From Burkholderiaceae bacterium (GTDB lineage: Bacteria; Pseudomonadota; Gammaproteobacteria; Burkholderiales; Burkholderiaceae_C): a stretch of DNA of 8,938 nt. How positions within the stretch are numbered: the stretch's first letter is position 1; every line of letters begins with the position of its first letter. The notes under the pieces were generated by a model. That model ran no database searches and was not told the DNA's origin. It saw nothing but the letters and a program-made list of their open reading frames with translations. Positions 1-6,437 of the stretch are shown here, piece by piece. The stretch is taken from assembly GCA_023260355.1 (NCBI GenBank), contig JALQVJ010000194.1:1-8938 (forward strand), given 5' to 3'. The position numbers and the translations under genes are program-made.

Positions 1-1
1 G

Positions 2-640
2 GCAGACATCGCTGCGCCTGAGTCCAAGGACAACAGTGCGCAAGCAGGCACAACGACCCCAGATACCGCGGATCCGCTGCTTCATGACACGATCGACAAC
101 GCTTCTCGCCAGCATCTCTTGACCAGCGCCACGTCGCAACGATTGATGGCCTCCAATGCCCCTGTGGTCGCTCTGTGGAAATGGGTTGCGTTAGGCCTGC
201 TGCTGGCTTTCCTCGCAGGTCAATTGATCATGGGGCAACGAGAGTTCATCGCGGCGCGATGGCCACAAACGGCTGAGCCACTCAAGCGCATGAGCGACGC
301 GATGGGTCTTGATCTTGAGGCGACCAAAGACGTGCGGCAATTGCACATCGCGCACTCCTCTGTGACGCGTGTCGATGCCCAGCAATTCCAACTGGAGTTG
401 GAGGTCAAGAACGATGGTCTGATCTCTGTCGCGCTGCCGCAGTTGGAGCTCGCGCTCCTCGATTCAGAAGGACACGTGTGGGCGCGCCGCGTTTTAGCTC
501 TGGTACCGGCTGATTCAAAGACAACGATTTTGGATGCAAATTCTCGACAAGCGGCCAAAGCCTTTTGGCGCATGAACGAAGAAGATGCCGCCAAAGTCGA
601 TGGCTACAAATTGCGCTTGGTGTATCAGGCTCTCAACTGA
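2..640 (+). CDS. DUF3426 domain protein, C-terminal part (5' end outside window)
   Basis: The reading frame is open from base 2 to the TGA at 638-640, so 212 residues are visible and the true start lies upstream of the window; the TTG at 119 is only an internal codon. The visible part begins with a low-complexity Asp/Thr/Ala-rich linker, then one hydrophobic segment (about residues 61-78, starting WVALGLLLAF), then a soluble domain. That domain carries the DUF3426 pattern: RWP after the membrane segment, a central ELEVKNDG stretch, then LPQLELALLDSEG with ARRVL, and a closing GYKLRLVYQ. Family members usually have an N-terminal zinc ribbon, which would lie outside this window, and the C-terminal domain is probably periplasmic. 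Many relatives have a Cys pair (roughly LCxxxGC) shortly after the membrane segment; here that stretch reads MSDAMGLDL with no Cys. The molecular function is unknown. The family assignment is fairly secure, and the topology is inferred. Confidence 0.8.
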   Translation, partial: ADIAAPESKDNSAQAGTTTPDTADPLLHDTIDNASRQHLLTSATSQRLMASNAPVVALWKWVALGLLLAFLAGQLIMGQREFIAARWPQTAEPLKRMSDAMGLDLEATKDVRQLHIAHSSVTRVDAQQFQLELEVKNDGLISVALPQLELALLDSEGHVWARRVLALVPADSKTTILDANSRQAAKAFWRMNEEDAAKVDGYKLRLVYQALN

Positions 641-657
641 CATTCGCTGAGGCCGTA

Positions 658-689
658 AAAAAAGCCCAAGGTTACCCTTGGGCTTTTTT
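658..689. terminator. Bidirectional intrinsic terminator
   Basis: A perfect inverted repeat has arms at 658-671 and 676-689 around a TTAC loop at 672-675. The GC-rich core is GCCCAAGG paired with CCTTGGGC, flanked by A-runs on the left and T-runs on the right. Each strand therefore gives a stable hairpin followed by a U-run. It begins 18 bp after the stop of the DUF3426 gene and 14 bp after the stop of the convergent H1-like gene, so one element can end both transcripts. Confidence 0.92.
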
Positions 690-703
690 ATGAAGGCACT
701 TTC

Positions 704-1003
704 TTACGGCTGATTGCCAGTCGGGAAAGGCCAAGCTGCCTGAGGCGTCAAGGTTGTCTTGGCGGCAGGGGCAGGCTTTGCAGCAGGCTTTTTGGCTGCG
801 CTTTTCTTAGCGGCAGGCTTTTTAGCAGCAGGCTTCTTGGCAGCAGGCTTTTTGGCAGCTGCTTTTTTCGCCGCTGGCTTCTTCGCTGCAGCTTTCTTCA
901 CTGCTGGCTTCTTAGCCGCGGCTTTCTTCACTGCTGGCTTCTTCGCAGCAGGTTTTTTTGCGGCTGGTTTTTTCGCTGCCGCTTTTTTGGTTGCAGTTGC
1001 CAT
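704..1003 (-). CDS. Histone H1-like Lys/Ala-rich DNA-binding protein
   Basis: This 99-residue protein begins MATATKKAAAKK and is almost entirely pentapeptide repeats of the AAKKP/AVKKA type (about residues 6-80), followed by a short non-repetitive tail ending WPFPTGNQP. It is extremely basic and resembles the C-terminal domain of eukaryotic histone H1. Such proteins in Bordetella, Burkholderia and Comamonadaceae bind DNA and are thought to compact the nucleoid. The start at 1003 is preferred over an in-frame ATG 11 codons upstream because a perfect AAGGAGA ribosome-binding site (1010-1016) lies 6 nt before it, and the protein then begins like its relatives. The tail is characteristic of the Comamonadaceae members I know and may be functionally constrained. 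The gene is monocistronic, lies downstream of nrdB on the same strand, and ends at the bidirectional terminator. The DNA-binding role is inferred from composition and family. Confidence 0.9.
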   Translation of the reverse strand: MATATKKAAAKKPAAKKPAAKKPAVKKAAAKKPAVKKAAAKKPAAKKAAAKKPAAKKPAAKKPAAKKSAAKKPAAKPAPAAKTTLTPQAAWPFPTGNQP

Positions 1004-1009
1004 GATTTT

Positions 1010-1016
1010 TCTCCTT
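1010..1016 (-). promoter_or_regulatory. Strong Shine-Dalgarno site of the H1-like gene
   Basis: On the minus strand this reads AAGGAGA, with 6 nt before the ATG at 1003. It decides the start codon in favour of 1003 over the upstream in-frame ATG at 1036. It is by far the best ribosome-binding site in the window, which suits an abundant nucleoid protein. Confidence 0.8.
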
Positions 1017-1065
1017 ATCGGATTTTGAAAAAACACTTTCGAAGCAGCAGCGCCTCAAAAGCGAC

Positions 1066-1103
1066 TCAGCGACATGGCGGAATGTTTTCCACCATGTCGC
1101 TGA
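1066..1103. repeat. Long inverted repeat upstream of the H1-like gene
   Basis: Arms TCAGCGACATGG (1066-1077) and CCATGTCGCTGA (1092-1103) are perfect complements. After one C/A mismatch the pairing continues with GGAA (1079-1082) and TTCC (1087-1090) around a TGTT loop, giving 16 paired bases. No T-run follows on either strand, so it is not a classical terminator. It sits about 60 bp upstream of the H1-like start. It could be an RNA hairpin at the 3' end of the nrdB message or a binding site for a dimeric regulator; the sequence does not decide. Confidence 0.7.
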
Positions 1104-1111
1104 ATTCGAAA

Positions 1112-1158
1112 GCAAAGCCCGCCGATCGCCACGACGTGGCGTTCGAAACGGGCTTTGC
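1112..1158 (-). terminator. Candidate nrdB terminator (nested hairpin)
   Basis: The outer arms GCAAAGCCCG (1112-1121) and CGGGCTTTGC (1149-1158) are exact complements. Nested inside is a second stem, CGCCAC (1127-1132) with GTGGCG (1136-1141). It begins 23 bp past the nrdB stop codon. On the minus strand the stem runs into a broken U-rich stretch (CTTTGCTTTCG), a modest terminator tail. The copies of TTCGAAA at 1105-1111 and 1142-1148 add further pairing options. The structure is certain as a repeat; its termination function is inferred. Confidence 0.5.
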
Positions 1159-1181
1159 GATGTTTGGTTGCAAGTTTTGCA

Positions 1182-2315
1182 TCAATCCCAAGATAGCGTG
1201 CCACCTGTTTGATATTCGATGACTCTTGTTTCAAAGAAGTTGCGCTCCTTCTTCAAGTCAATCATCTCACTCATCCAAGGAAACGGATTTTCCTCGTTAG
1301 GATACAACGGATCGAGACCAATTTGAACTGCTCGGCGATTTGCGATGTAACGCAGGTAGCCTTTGAACATCGAAGCATTCAACCCCAACACGCCGCGAGG
1401 CATGGTGTCTTCAGCGTAACGGTATTCCAACTCGATTGCTTTTTGAAACAACTCGACGATTTCAGCCTTGAATGCCGCCGTCCACAACTGAGGATTTTCA
1501 AGCTTGATCTGATTGATGAGGTCGATGCCGAAGTTGCAGTGCATGGATTCGTCACGCAAGATGTACTGATACTGCTCAGCAGCACCGGTCATTTTGTTTT
1601 GGCGACCCAACGCCAGGATTTGCGTGAATCCCACATAGAAGAACAAGCCTTCCATCAAGCACGCAAACACAATGATGGATTTCAAGAGCGTTTGGTCCGC
1701 CTCAAGGGTACCGGTCTTGAAATTGGGATCCATGATCGCATCAATGAACGGGATCAAAAATTCGTCTTTCTCGCGAATAGATGAAACTTCGTGATACGCG
1801 TTGAAAATCTCAGACTCGTCTAAGCCCAAGCTTTCAACGATGTACTGATAGGCATGCGTGTGAATGGCCTCTTCGAACGCTTGGCGCAACAAAAACTGTC
1901 GGCACTCAGGTGCGGTGATGTGGCGGTAGGTGCCCAAAGTGATGTTGTTTGCGGCCAAGGAGTCGGCCGTCACAAAGAAACCAAGATTGCGCTTGACGAT
2001 GCGGCGCTCATCTTCAGTCAACCCGTTGGGATCTTTCCATGTCGCGATATCGCGCGTCATGTTGACTTCTTGTGGCATCCAGTGATTTGCGCAAGTGGCC
2101 AAATACTTTTCCCATGCCCACTTGTACTTGAAGGGAACCAATTGGTTCACATCAGTTTGGCCATTGATGATGCGCTTGTCAGCGACGTTGACTCGGCGAC
2201 CACTGTCTTGCGCAGGAGTCGCGACATTGTTTTGTGAAGTTGCAGCTGAAGATGAATGAGGCATCACCGGCTTCACAGTAGCTTGCGTCGTTTGATTGTC
2301 TTCCCAGGTCAGCAT
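1182..2315 (-). CDS. nrdB: Class Ia ribonucleotide reductase, beta (radical) subunit
   Basis: NrdB, 377 aa, carries the diiron-tyrosyl radical that is passed to NrdA to reduce ribonucleoside diphosphates to deoxyribonucleoside diphosphates in the cytosol. The iron ligands are present with the spacing of E. coli NrdB: D118, E149, H152, E222, E256 and H259. The radical tyrosine is Y156, four residues after H152 in EEAIHTHAY. This marks it as the tyrosyl type rather than the Chlamydia-like Phe type. The C-terminal tail [11 protein letters not shown] should dock into NrdA, and Y368 is a candidate radical-transfer tyrosine. The first 40 or so residues (Gln/Thr/Ser/Ala-rich) look disordered. The ATG at 2315 has an AGGAAA site just upstream, and the MLTWE start is typical of the family in this group. 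It is the second gene after nrdA, 151 bp downstream, probably co-transcribed, perhaps with an extra local promoter. Confidence 0.97.
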   Translation of the reverse strand: MLTWEDNQTTQATVKPVMPHSSSAATSQNNVATPAQDSGRRVNVADKRIINGQTDVNQLVPFKYKWAWEKYLATCANHWMPQEVNMTRDIATWKDPNGLTEDERRIVKRNLGFFVTADSLAANNITLGTYRHITAPECRQFLLRQAFEEAIHTHAYQYIVESLGLDESEIFNAYHEVSSIREKDEFLIPFIDAIMDPNFKTGTLEADQTLLKSIIVFACLMEGLFFYVGFTQILALGRQNKMTGAAEQYQYILRDESMHCNFGIDLINQIKLENPQLWTAAFKAEIVELFQKAIELEYRYAEDTMPRGVLGLNASMFKGYLRYIANRRAVQIGLDPLYPNEENPFPWMSEMIDLKKERNFFETRVIEYQTGGTLSWD

Positions 2316-2334
2316 GGTTTTCCTATCGATGCGA

Positions 2335-2363
2335 ATTATTAATGATCATTTAAAAAATGCAAA
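2335..2363 (-). promoter_or_regulatory. Possible internal promoter before nrdB
   Basis: On the minus strand, TTTGCA (2358-2363) and AATAAT (2335-2340) are 17 bp apart, matching sigma70 consensus at 4/6 and 5/6 positions. The spacer is AT-rich and contains the perfect 10-bp palindrome AATGATCATT (2341-2350). A transcript would start near 2328, leaving a leader of only about 13 nt that just includes the AGGAAA ribosome-binding site. It could give nrdB transcription independent of nrdA. AT-rich spacers often give chance matches, so this is tentative. Confidence 0.3.
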
Positions 2364-2398
2364 GCGCCGATGATCAGAAACGCTTGCTTTGTTGCGAG

Positions 2399-2447
2399 AT
2401 CACGTCGCACACACAAACGCATTTTTGGGTCGGTGTGTGCGCGTGAT
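2399..2447. repeat. Stem-loop in the nrdA-nrdB spacer
   Basis: ATCACG (2399-2404) plus CGCACACAC (2406-2414) pair with GTGTGTGCG (2433-2441) plus CGTGAT (2442-2447), giving 15 base pairs with one bulged T at 2405 and an 18-nt loop. It lies 20-68 bp after the nrdA stop on the transcribed strand. No U-run follows, so it is not a standard terminator. A stem this long between the two genes could protect or process the upstream message and adjust the NrdA:NrdB ratio. The pairing is seen directly; the role is a guess. Confidence 0.65.
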
Positions 2448-2466
2448 GCACGCTGACAAGTGAACC

Positions 2467-5373
2467 TTACTGGCAAGCCTCACAGCCAGGATCATCGAGT
2501 GCACAGAACTTGATGTCCGTCGCCGGTGAGGAATCCACAGCAGGACTGGGTGTCGCAGCTACTGCAGCGGGTGTGCTACCGCTCGACACTGCATTCATTT
2601 GACCAGCGCGGCCCGTTGATTTCTCAACGTGCGTCGCAGCCATGGTGCGCAAGTAGTACGTCGTCTTCAGACCCCTGACCCAAGCCAGCTTATAGGTTTC
2701 ATCGAGCTTCTTACCAGATGCGCCAGCCATGTAGATGTTGAGTGACTGCGCCTGATCAATCCACTTTTGGCGACGGGCTGCGGCTTCAATCAACCAACGT
2801 GTCTCGATTTCGAAAGCAGTGGCATACAAAGACTTCAGCTCGTCAGGGACGCGATCGATTTGCGCCAAGGATCCATCGAAGTGCTTGAGATCCATGACCA
2901 TCACGTCATCCCACAGCCCCAAGCGTTTGAGATCGCGAACCAAATATCCGTTCACAACAGTGAATTCGCCTGAGAGGTTGGACTTCACAGACAAGTTGCC
3001 GAAACTGGGTTCAATCGACGCATCGACACCGATGATGTTCGAAATCGTCGCAGTCGGCGCAATCGCCACGCAATTTGAGTTGCGCATGCCGTCTGCTTTG
3101 ATTTTGTTGCGCAATGCATCCCAATCCATCCGTGCTGAACGGTCGCACTCGACGTATCCACCACGCTGCTGCGCCAACAAGTCAATGCTGTCAGGGGGCA
3201 AAATGCCTCGATCCCACAAGGAGCCTTGGAATGTCGAGTAGCGGCCACGCTCTTTCGCCAACTCGCTTGAAGCCCAGTAAGCGTAGTAACAGACGGCCTC
3301 CATGGACTCATCCGCAAACGACACCGCTGCGTCAGATCCATAGGGGATTCGCAATTCGTACAGCGCGTCTTGGAAAGCCATGATGCCCATACCTACGGGG
3401 CGATGGCGCAAGTTGGAGTCCCGCGCCTTTTTGACCGCGTAGTAATTGATATCAATGACGTTGTCGAGCATCCGCATCGCCGTGTTCACGGTGCGGCGGA
3501 GCTTGTCATGATCCAAGACCTTACCGTTGGGTCCGTCGACCAGGTGGCGAAGCAGGTTCACTGAGCCCAAATTACAGACCGCGGTTTCGGTATCACTTGT
3601 ATTCAGGGTGATCTCTGTACACAAGTTGCTGGAGTGAACCACGCCATTGTGCTGCTGCGGAGAGCGGACGTTGCAGGCGTCTTTGAAGGTGATCCAGGGG
3701 TGCCCGGTCTCAAACAACATCGTCAACATCTTGCGCCACAAATCGGTCGCTTGGATGCGGCGGTATAGCTTGATTTCACCTGAATCGCACTTGGCCTCAT
3801 AGGCTGTGTAAGCGCGCTCGAAAGCTTCGCCAAACAGATCATGCAAATCGGGCGTATCGCCAGGTGAAAACAGCGTCCAATGTCCGCCTTCCATGACGCG
3901 CTTCATGAACAAGTCTGGAATCCAGTTGGCCGTGTTCATGTCATGCGTGCGGCGACGGTCATCGCCGGTGTTCTTGCGCAACTCTAGGAATTCCTCGACG
4001 TCCAAGTGCCACGTCTCGAGGTAGGTACAGACCGCACCTTTGCGTTTGCCGCCTTGGTTCACTGCCACAGCGGTGTCATTCACCACCTTGAGGAATGGCA
4101 CCACACCCTGAGACTCACCATTCGTTCCCTTGATATGCGAGCCCATGGCACGCACGCGCGTCCAATCGTTACCAAGACCACCCGCAAATTTGGAGAGCAA
4201 TGCGTTTTCTTTGATGGCTTCATAGATGCCGTCCAAGTCATCAGGAACAGTCGTCAGGTAACACGACGACAACTGGCTTCGCAACGTGCCGCTGTTGAAC
4301 AGCGTTGGCGTGCTGGACATGAAATCAAAAGAGGAGAGGATTTCATAGAACTCAATGGCGCGTGCCTCCCGGTCGATTTCATTCAGCGACAGGCCCATGG
4401 CCACGCGCATGAAGAACGACTGCGGCATTTCGATGCGGGTCTTGCGAACATGCAGAAAATAGCGGTCATACAGGGTCTGCAAGCCCAGGTAATCGAATTG
4501 GTTGTCCCGCTCTGCTTTGAGCGCTGCACCCAGACGCTCCAGGTCGAACTGCATCATGCGCGGATCGAGCAACTCGTTTTCCACACCCTTCTTGATAAAG
4601 GTCGGGAAGTTCTCGGCGTACGCGTCTTGCAACTCGTGGGGGGAAACCAGGCGGCCCAACACCTCTTTGGCGATGGTCTGCAACAGCAATCGCGCGGTCA
4701 CAAAGGTGTAGTCAGGATCTTGCTCGATCAGAGTTCTGGCTGACAGGATGGTGGCCTTTTGAACCTCATCGAGCGGAATGCCGTCATACAAATTGCGCAG
4801 GGTCTCCTCGACGATCGGCTCCGCACTGACGTCTTGGCTCAAACCTGCACAAGCTGCCTCGATGTTGGCGCGCAATTGGGCCACATCCAAGGGCAAGGTT
4901 TGCCCTTTGTCAGTGACATGAATGGCCGCATGGGCCGCTGGTGCTTGCACCTGAGCCTCTTTGCGCTCTTGGGCACGCCGCTCACGGTACAGCACGTAGG
5001 CCCTGGCCACCTCATGATGGCTGCCACGCATCAAACCGAGTTCAACCTGGTCTTGAATGTCTTCAATATGGAAGGTCCCGCCGCCGGGTCTTGAACGCAT
5101 CAAGGCGCGCACGACATTGGTGGTCAGCTCATCGACGGTCTCGCGCACACTCGCTGATGCAGCACCTTTGGTGCCATGCACAGCCAGAAACGCCTTCATC
5201 AGCGCGACGGCGATCTTGTTGGGCTCAAAACTGACAACAGAGCCATTGCGGCGAATGATTTGGTACTGGGCGTAGGCGCCTGAAGCCGCGGTGCTGGCTT
5301 TGGTGACAGGCGCTTCGGGGGATTGGCGTGAAGGTGTTTCAGCGTGTGTGGTCGTTTGCATTGTCGCGTCCAT
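2467..5373 (-). CDS. nrdA: Class Ia ribonucleotide reductase, alpha (catalytic) subunit
   Basis: NrdA, 968 aa from the ATG at 5373, reduces ribonucleoside diphosphates using the radical supplied by NrdB. An intact ATP-cone (about residues 37-133, from YQIIRRNG to ARAYVLYRER) is followed by a second, degenerate cone-like region (about 150-238), then the 10-stranded barrel domain. Catalytic residues: C371 and C600 (the substrate-reducing pair), N583, C585 (thiyl radical) and E587 in NLCTEI, Y906-Y907 (radical transfer), and the C-terminal re-reduction pair C964/C967 in CEACQ. The length suits the long, two-cone NrdA known from Pseudomonas. A low-complexity Ala/Ser/Pro linker (about 928-953) precedes the tail, as expected for a swinging arm. 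The start is uncertain: TTG at 5394, ATG at 5373 and ATG at 5361 are all in frame and none has a good ribosome-binding site; a stop at 5419-5421 bounds the choice. It is transcribed ahead of nrdB. Confidence 0.97.
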   Translation of the reverse strand: MDATMQTTTHAETPSRQSPEAPVTKASTAASGAYAQYQIIRRNGSVVSFEPNKIAVALMKAFLAVHGTKGAASASVRETVDELTTNVVRALMRSRPGGGTFHIEDIQDQVELGLMRGSHHEVARAYVLYRERRAQERKEAQVQAPAAHAAIHVTDKGQTLPLDVAQLRANIEAACAGLSQDVSAEPIVEETLRNLYDGIPLDEVQKATILSARTLIEQDPDYTFVTARLLLQTIAKEVLGRLVSPHELQDAYAENFPTFIKKGVENELLDPRMMQFDLERLGAALKAERDNQFDYLGLQTLYDRYFLHVRKTRIEMPQSFFMRVAMGLSLNEIDREARAIEFYEILSSFDFMSSTPTLFNSGTLRSQLSSCYLTTVPDDLDGIYEAIKENALLSKFAGGLGNDWTRVRAMGSHIKGTNGESQGVVPFLKVVNDTAVAVNQGGKRKGAVCTYLETWHLDVEEFLELRKNTGDDRRRTHDMNTANWIPDLFMKRVMEGGHWTLFSPGDTPDLHDLFGEAFERAYTAYEAKCDSGEIKLYRRIQATDLWRKMLTMLFETGHPWITFKDACNVRSPQQHNGVVHSSNLCTEITLNTSDTETAVCNLGSVNLLRHLVDGPNGKVLDHDKLRRTVNTAMRMLDNVIDINYYAVKKARDSNLRHRPVGMGIMAFQDALYELRIPYGSDAAVSFADESMEAVCYYAYWASSELAKERGRYSTFQGSLWDRGILPPDSIDLLAQQRGGYVECDRSARMDWDALRNKIKADGMRNSNCVAIAPTATISNIIGVDASIEPSFGNLSVKSNLSGEFTVVNGYLVRDLKRLGLWDDVMVMDLKHFDGSLAQIDRVPDELKSLYATAFEIETRWLIEAAARRQKWIDQAQSLNIYMAGASGKKLDETYKLAWVRGLKTTYYLRTMAATHVEKSTGRAGQMNAVSSGSTPAAVAATPSPAVDSSPATDIKFCALDDPGCEACQ

Positions 5374-5465
5374 TGGAAGGGTCTTGATGTCCAAGTCGGG
5401 GCGGCTTGGAAGCCCTATTTACAAGTGCGCCATGCGAAATGATGGCGGCTCTTAAAACTCAGGGG

Positions 5466-5481
5466 ACACTATATCTAGTGT
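5466..5481. promoter_or_regulatory. NrdR box 1 (on the nrdA -10 element)
   Basis: The 16-bp near-palindrome ACACTATATCTAGTGT matches the known NrdR-box consensus (ACAC, AT-rich centre, GTGT). It covers the -10 hexamer of the proposed nrdA promoter, so bound NrdR would block RNA polymerase. The nrdR gene itself is not in the window. Confidence 0.9.
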
Positions 5482-5496
5482 TTGAGGCGATCACAA
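5468..5496 (-). promoter_or_regulatory. Sigma70-type promoter of nrdAB
   Basis: On the minus strand, TTGTGA (5491-5496, 4/6 to consensus) and TATAGT (5468-5473, 5/6) are separated by exactly 17 bp. The predicted transcription start is near 5461, giving a leader of about 88 nt to the ATG at 5373. Two NrdR boxes bracket it: one overlaps the -10 element and the other begins 1 bp upstream of the -35. Directly upstream, 5514-5537 is rich in A/T runs that could act as an UP element. Confidence 0.75.
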
Positions 5497-5497
5497 G

Positions 5498-5513
5498 ACA
5501 CTAGGGCTAGTGT
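5498..5513. promoter_or_regulatory. NrdR box 2 (upstream of the nrdA -35 element)
   Basis: ACACTAGGGCTAGTGT has perfect 7-bp half-sites (ACACTAG/CTAGTGT) around a GG centre. It lies exactly 32 bp from box 1, about three helical turns, the spacing typical of paired NrdR boxes. Its centre is GC-richer than the usual consensus, so it may be bound less or more tightly than box 1. Confidence 0.88.
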
Positions 5514-5614
5514 TTTTCCTAATTTTGATATTTTTTCGCATGACGCAATTTCAACGCGAGGACACAGGGACTACACGACCTCGTTTTTGCAAACAGAGGG
5601 TTGCAATTTGCAGT

Positions 5615-6193
5615 TCATGCACCAGGCCAGTGCAAAGCAGACTGTTGAAGTGAGTCCTTCAATTGCGCCCAATCGAACGCTCGGCCAGGGTCGGACTTTC
5701 TGCCGGGCGCGATGTGCTCATGCCCAGCAATCGATGCAACAGGTAGCGCCGCGCAAAGTGTCTGGGTCAAGCGAATCAACGTGGCGTATTGCGCCGCCTC
5801 AAATGGCGTGTGCTCCAGCCCTTCAAGCTCGATACCAACCGAAAAGTCATTGCAGCGCTCGCGCCCCTGCCATTGACTCACACCAGCGTGCCAAGCGCGA
5901 TCAAAGATTGACACGTATTGCTCGCATCGCCCGTCCCTGAGAATCACAAAGTGACTGGATACTTTCAAGTGCGCAATCGATGCAAAGTAAGGGTGTGCCG
6001 ATGCGTCCAGCCGATTCGTGAAAAGCGCTTCCACATCTCGCCCGCCATATTCACCGGGGGGCAAACTGATCGAGTGGACCACCAGCAGATCCACCCGAGC
6101 GCCGTCTGGCCGTGCGTCGAAATTGGGACTAGGAATCGACTTGGCGTGGCGCCACCACCCCCCGTCCCAATCGGGAAGATCAACGCCGTTCAT
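5615..6193 (-). CDS. ampD: 1,6-anhydro-N-acetylmuramyl-L-alanine amidase AmpD
   Basis: AmpD, 192 aa, is a cytosolic zinc amidase of the Amidase_2 family. It cleaves the stem peptide from 1,6-anhydromuropeptides during cell-wall recycling; in bacteria with an AmpR/AmpC system its loss raises beta-lactamase expression. Zinc ligands H40 (LVVHSIS), H158 (AGHEHIAPGRK) and D168 (SDPG) are present, as are the catalytic-site residues E122 (GIELEG) and K166, with spacing close to Citrobacter AmpD. No signal peptide is seen, as expected for the cytosolic enzyme rather than its secreted paralogues. The ATG at 6193 was chosen because it gives the usual family length, the N-terminus MNGVDLPDWDGGWW aligns with AmpD proteins, and AAGG lies just upstream; an ATG at 6217 is an alternative. 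It overlaps the PP0621-family gene by 14 bp and is the last gene of that set. No clear terminator separates it from the nrdA promoter. Confidence 0.95.
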   Translation of the reverse strand: MNGVDLPDWDGGWWRHAKSIPSPNFDARPDGARVDLLVVHSISLPPGEYGGRDVEALFTNRLDASAHPYFASIAHLKVSSHFVILRDGRCEQYVSIFDRAWHAGVSQWQGRERCNDFSVGIELEGLEHTPFEAAQYATLIRLTQTLCAALPVASIAGHEHIAPGRKSDPGRAFDWAQLKDSLQQSALHWPGA

Positions 6194-6437
6194 CGCCTTG
6201 CGCCCGACAGTGGTCATCGGAACAATACAGCCCCAGAGCGCCGCGCACCATGTCCTCTCGGTCGGCGTGGAGTCCACAATGCCTGCAAGTCGCCATCTCT
6301 CGGATGCGGTGCTGGTCTGAGGCAGGCTGAGCTGCAGGCCGCTTGATTGCCGCGGCGGCGTTGCGCTTGCTGCGCCACCAGTGGTAGCCCAGCCCAACCA
6401 CCACCAAGACCAGCAGCCATTTGATCAAGATGCTCAT
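6180..6437 (-). CDS. PP0621-family small membrane protein with zinc-finger-like tail
   Basis: This 85-residue protein starts with one membrane segment (about residues 5-21, LIKWLLVLVVVGLGYHWW), then a basic linker (RSKRN), and ends with a Cys/His module: C51-x-x-C54-G, then Y71-C72-S followed by H76. That layout (CRHCG, about 17 residues, YCSxxH) is the mark of the PP0621 family and probably binds zinc on the cytosolic side. The function is unknown. It sits between a CcsA-like gene (ATGA overlap at 6434-6437, suggesting translational coupling) and ampD (14-bp overlap), an arrangement I recognise from other betaproteobacteria. Its only link to AmpD or CcsA is this position. Zinc binding and orientation are inferred from the motif and from the positive charges after the membrane segment. 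Confidence 0.85.
   Translation of the reverse strand: MSILIKWLLVLVVVGLGYHWWRSKRNAAAAIKRPAAQPASDQHRIREMATCRHCGLHADREDMVRGALGLYCSDDHCRAQGDERR

Noticed and set aside
763..985. Regular repeats suggesting a CRISPR-like or satellite array
   Set aside because: The 15-bp period keeps the reading frame and encodes pentapeptides; there are no unique spacers.
759..1028. Plus-strand ORF with repeated Ala-Gly-Phe-Leu units that looks like a membrane repeat protein
   Set aside because: It is the complement of the AAKKP repeats of the H1-like gene, which has a strong ribosome-binding site and family-type ends on the minus strand.
1209..1784. Plus-strand ORF (191 codons) inside nrdB
   Set aside because: It is antisense to the conserved NrdB sequence including metal ligands; an open frame here follows from the codon use of nrdB.
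2399..2447. nrdA terminator
   Set aside because: The stem is strong but no U-run follows on the minus strand, and nrdB downstream is expected to share the transcript, so it is listed as a stem-loop only.
4006..4743. Long plus-strand ORF (245 codons) inside nrdA
   Set aside because: It is fully antisense to the catalytic core of NrdA, which is strongly conserved on the other strand, and the translation resembles no known family.
5514..5614. DnaA boxes upstream of nrdA, as in E. coli
   Set aside because: No TTATCCACA-like site was found; the stretch shows only A/T runs and short TTGCAA repeats.
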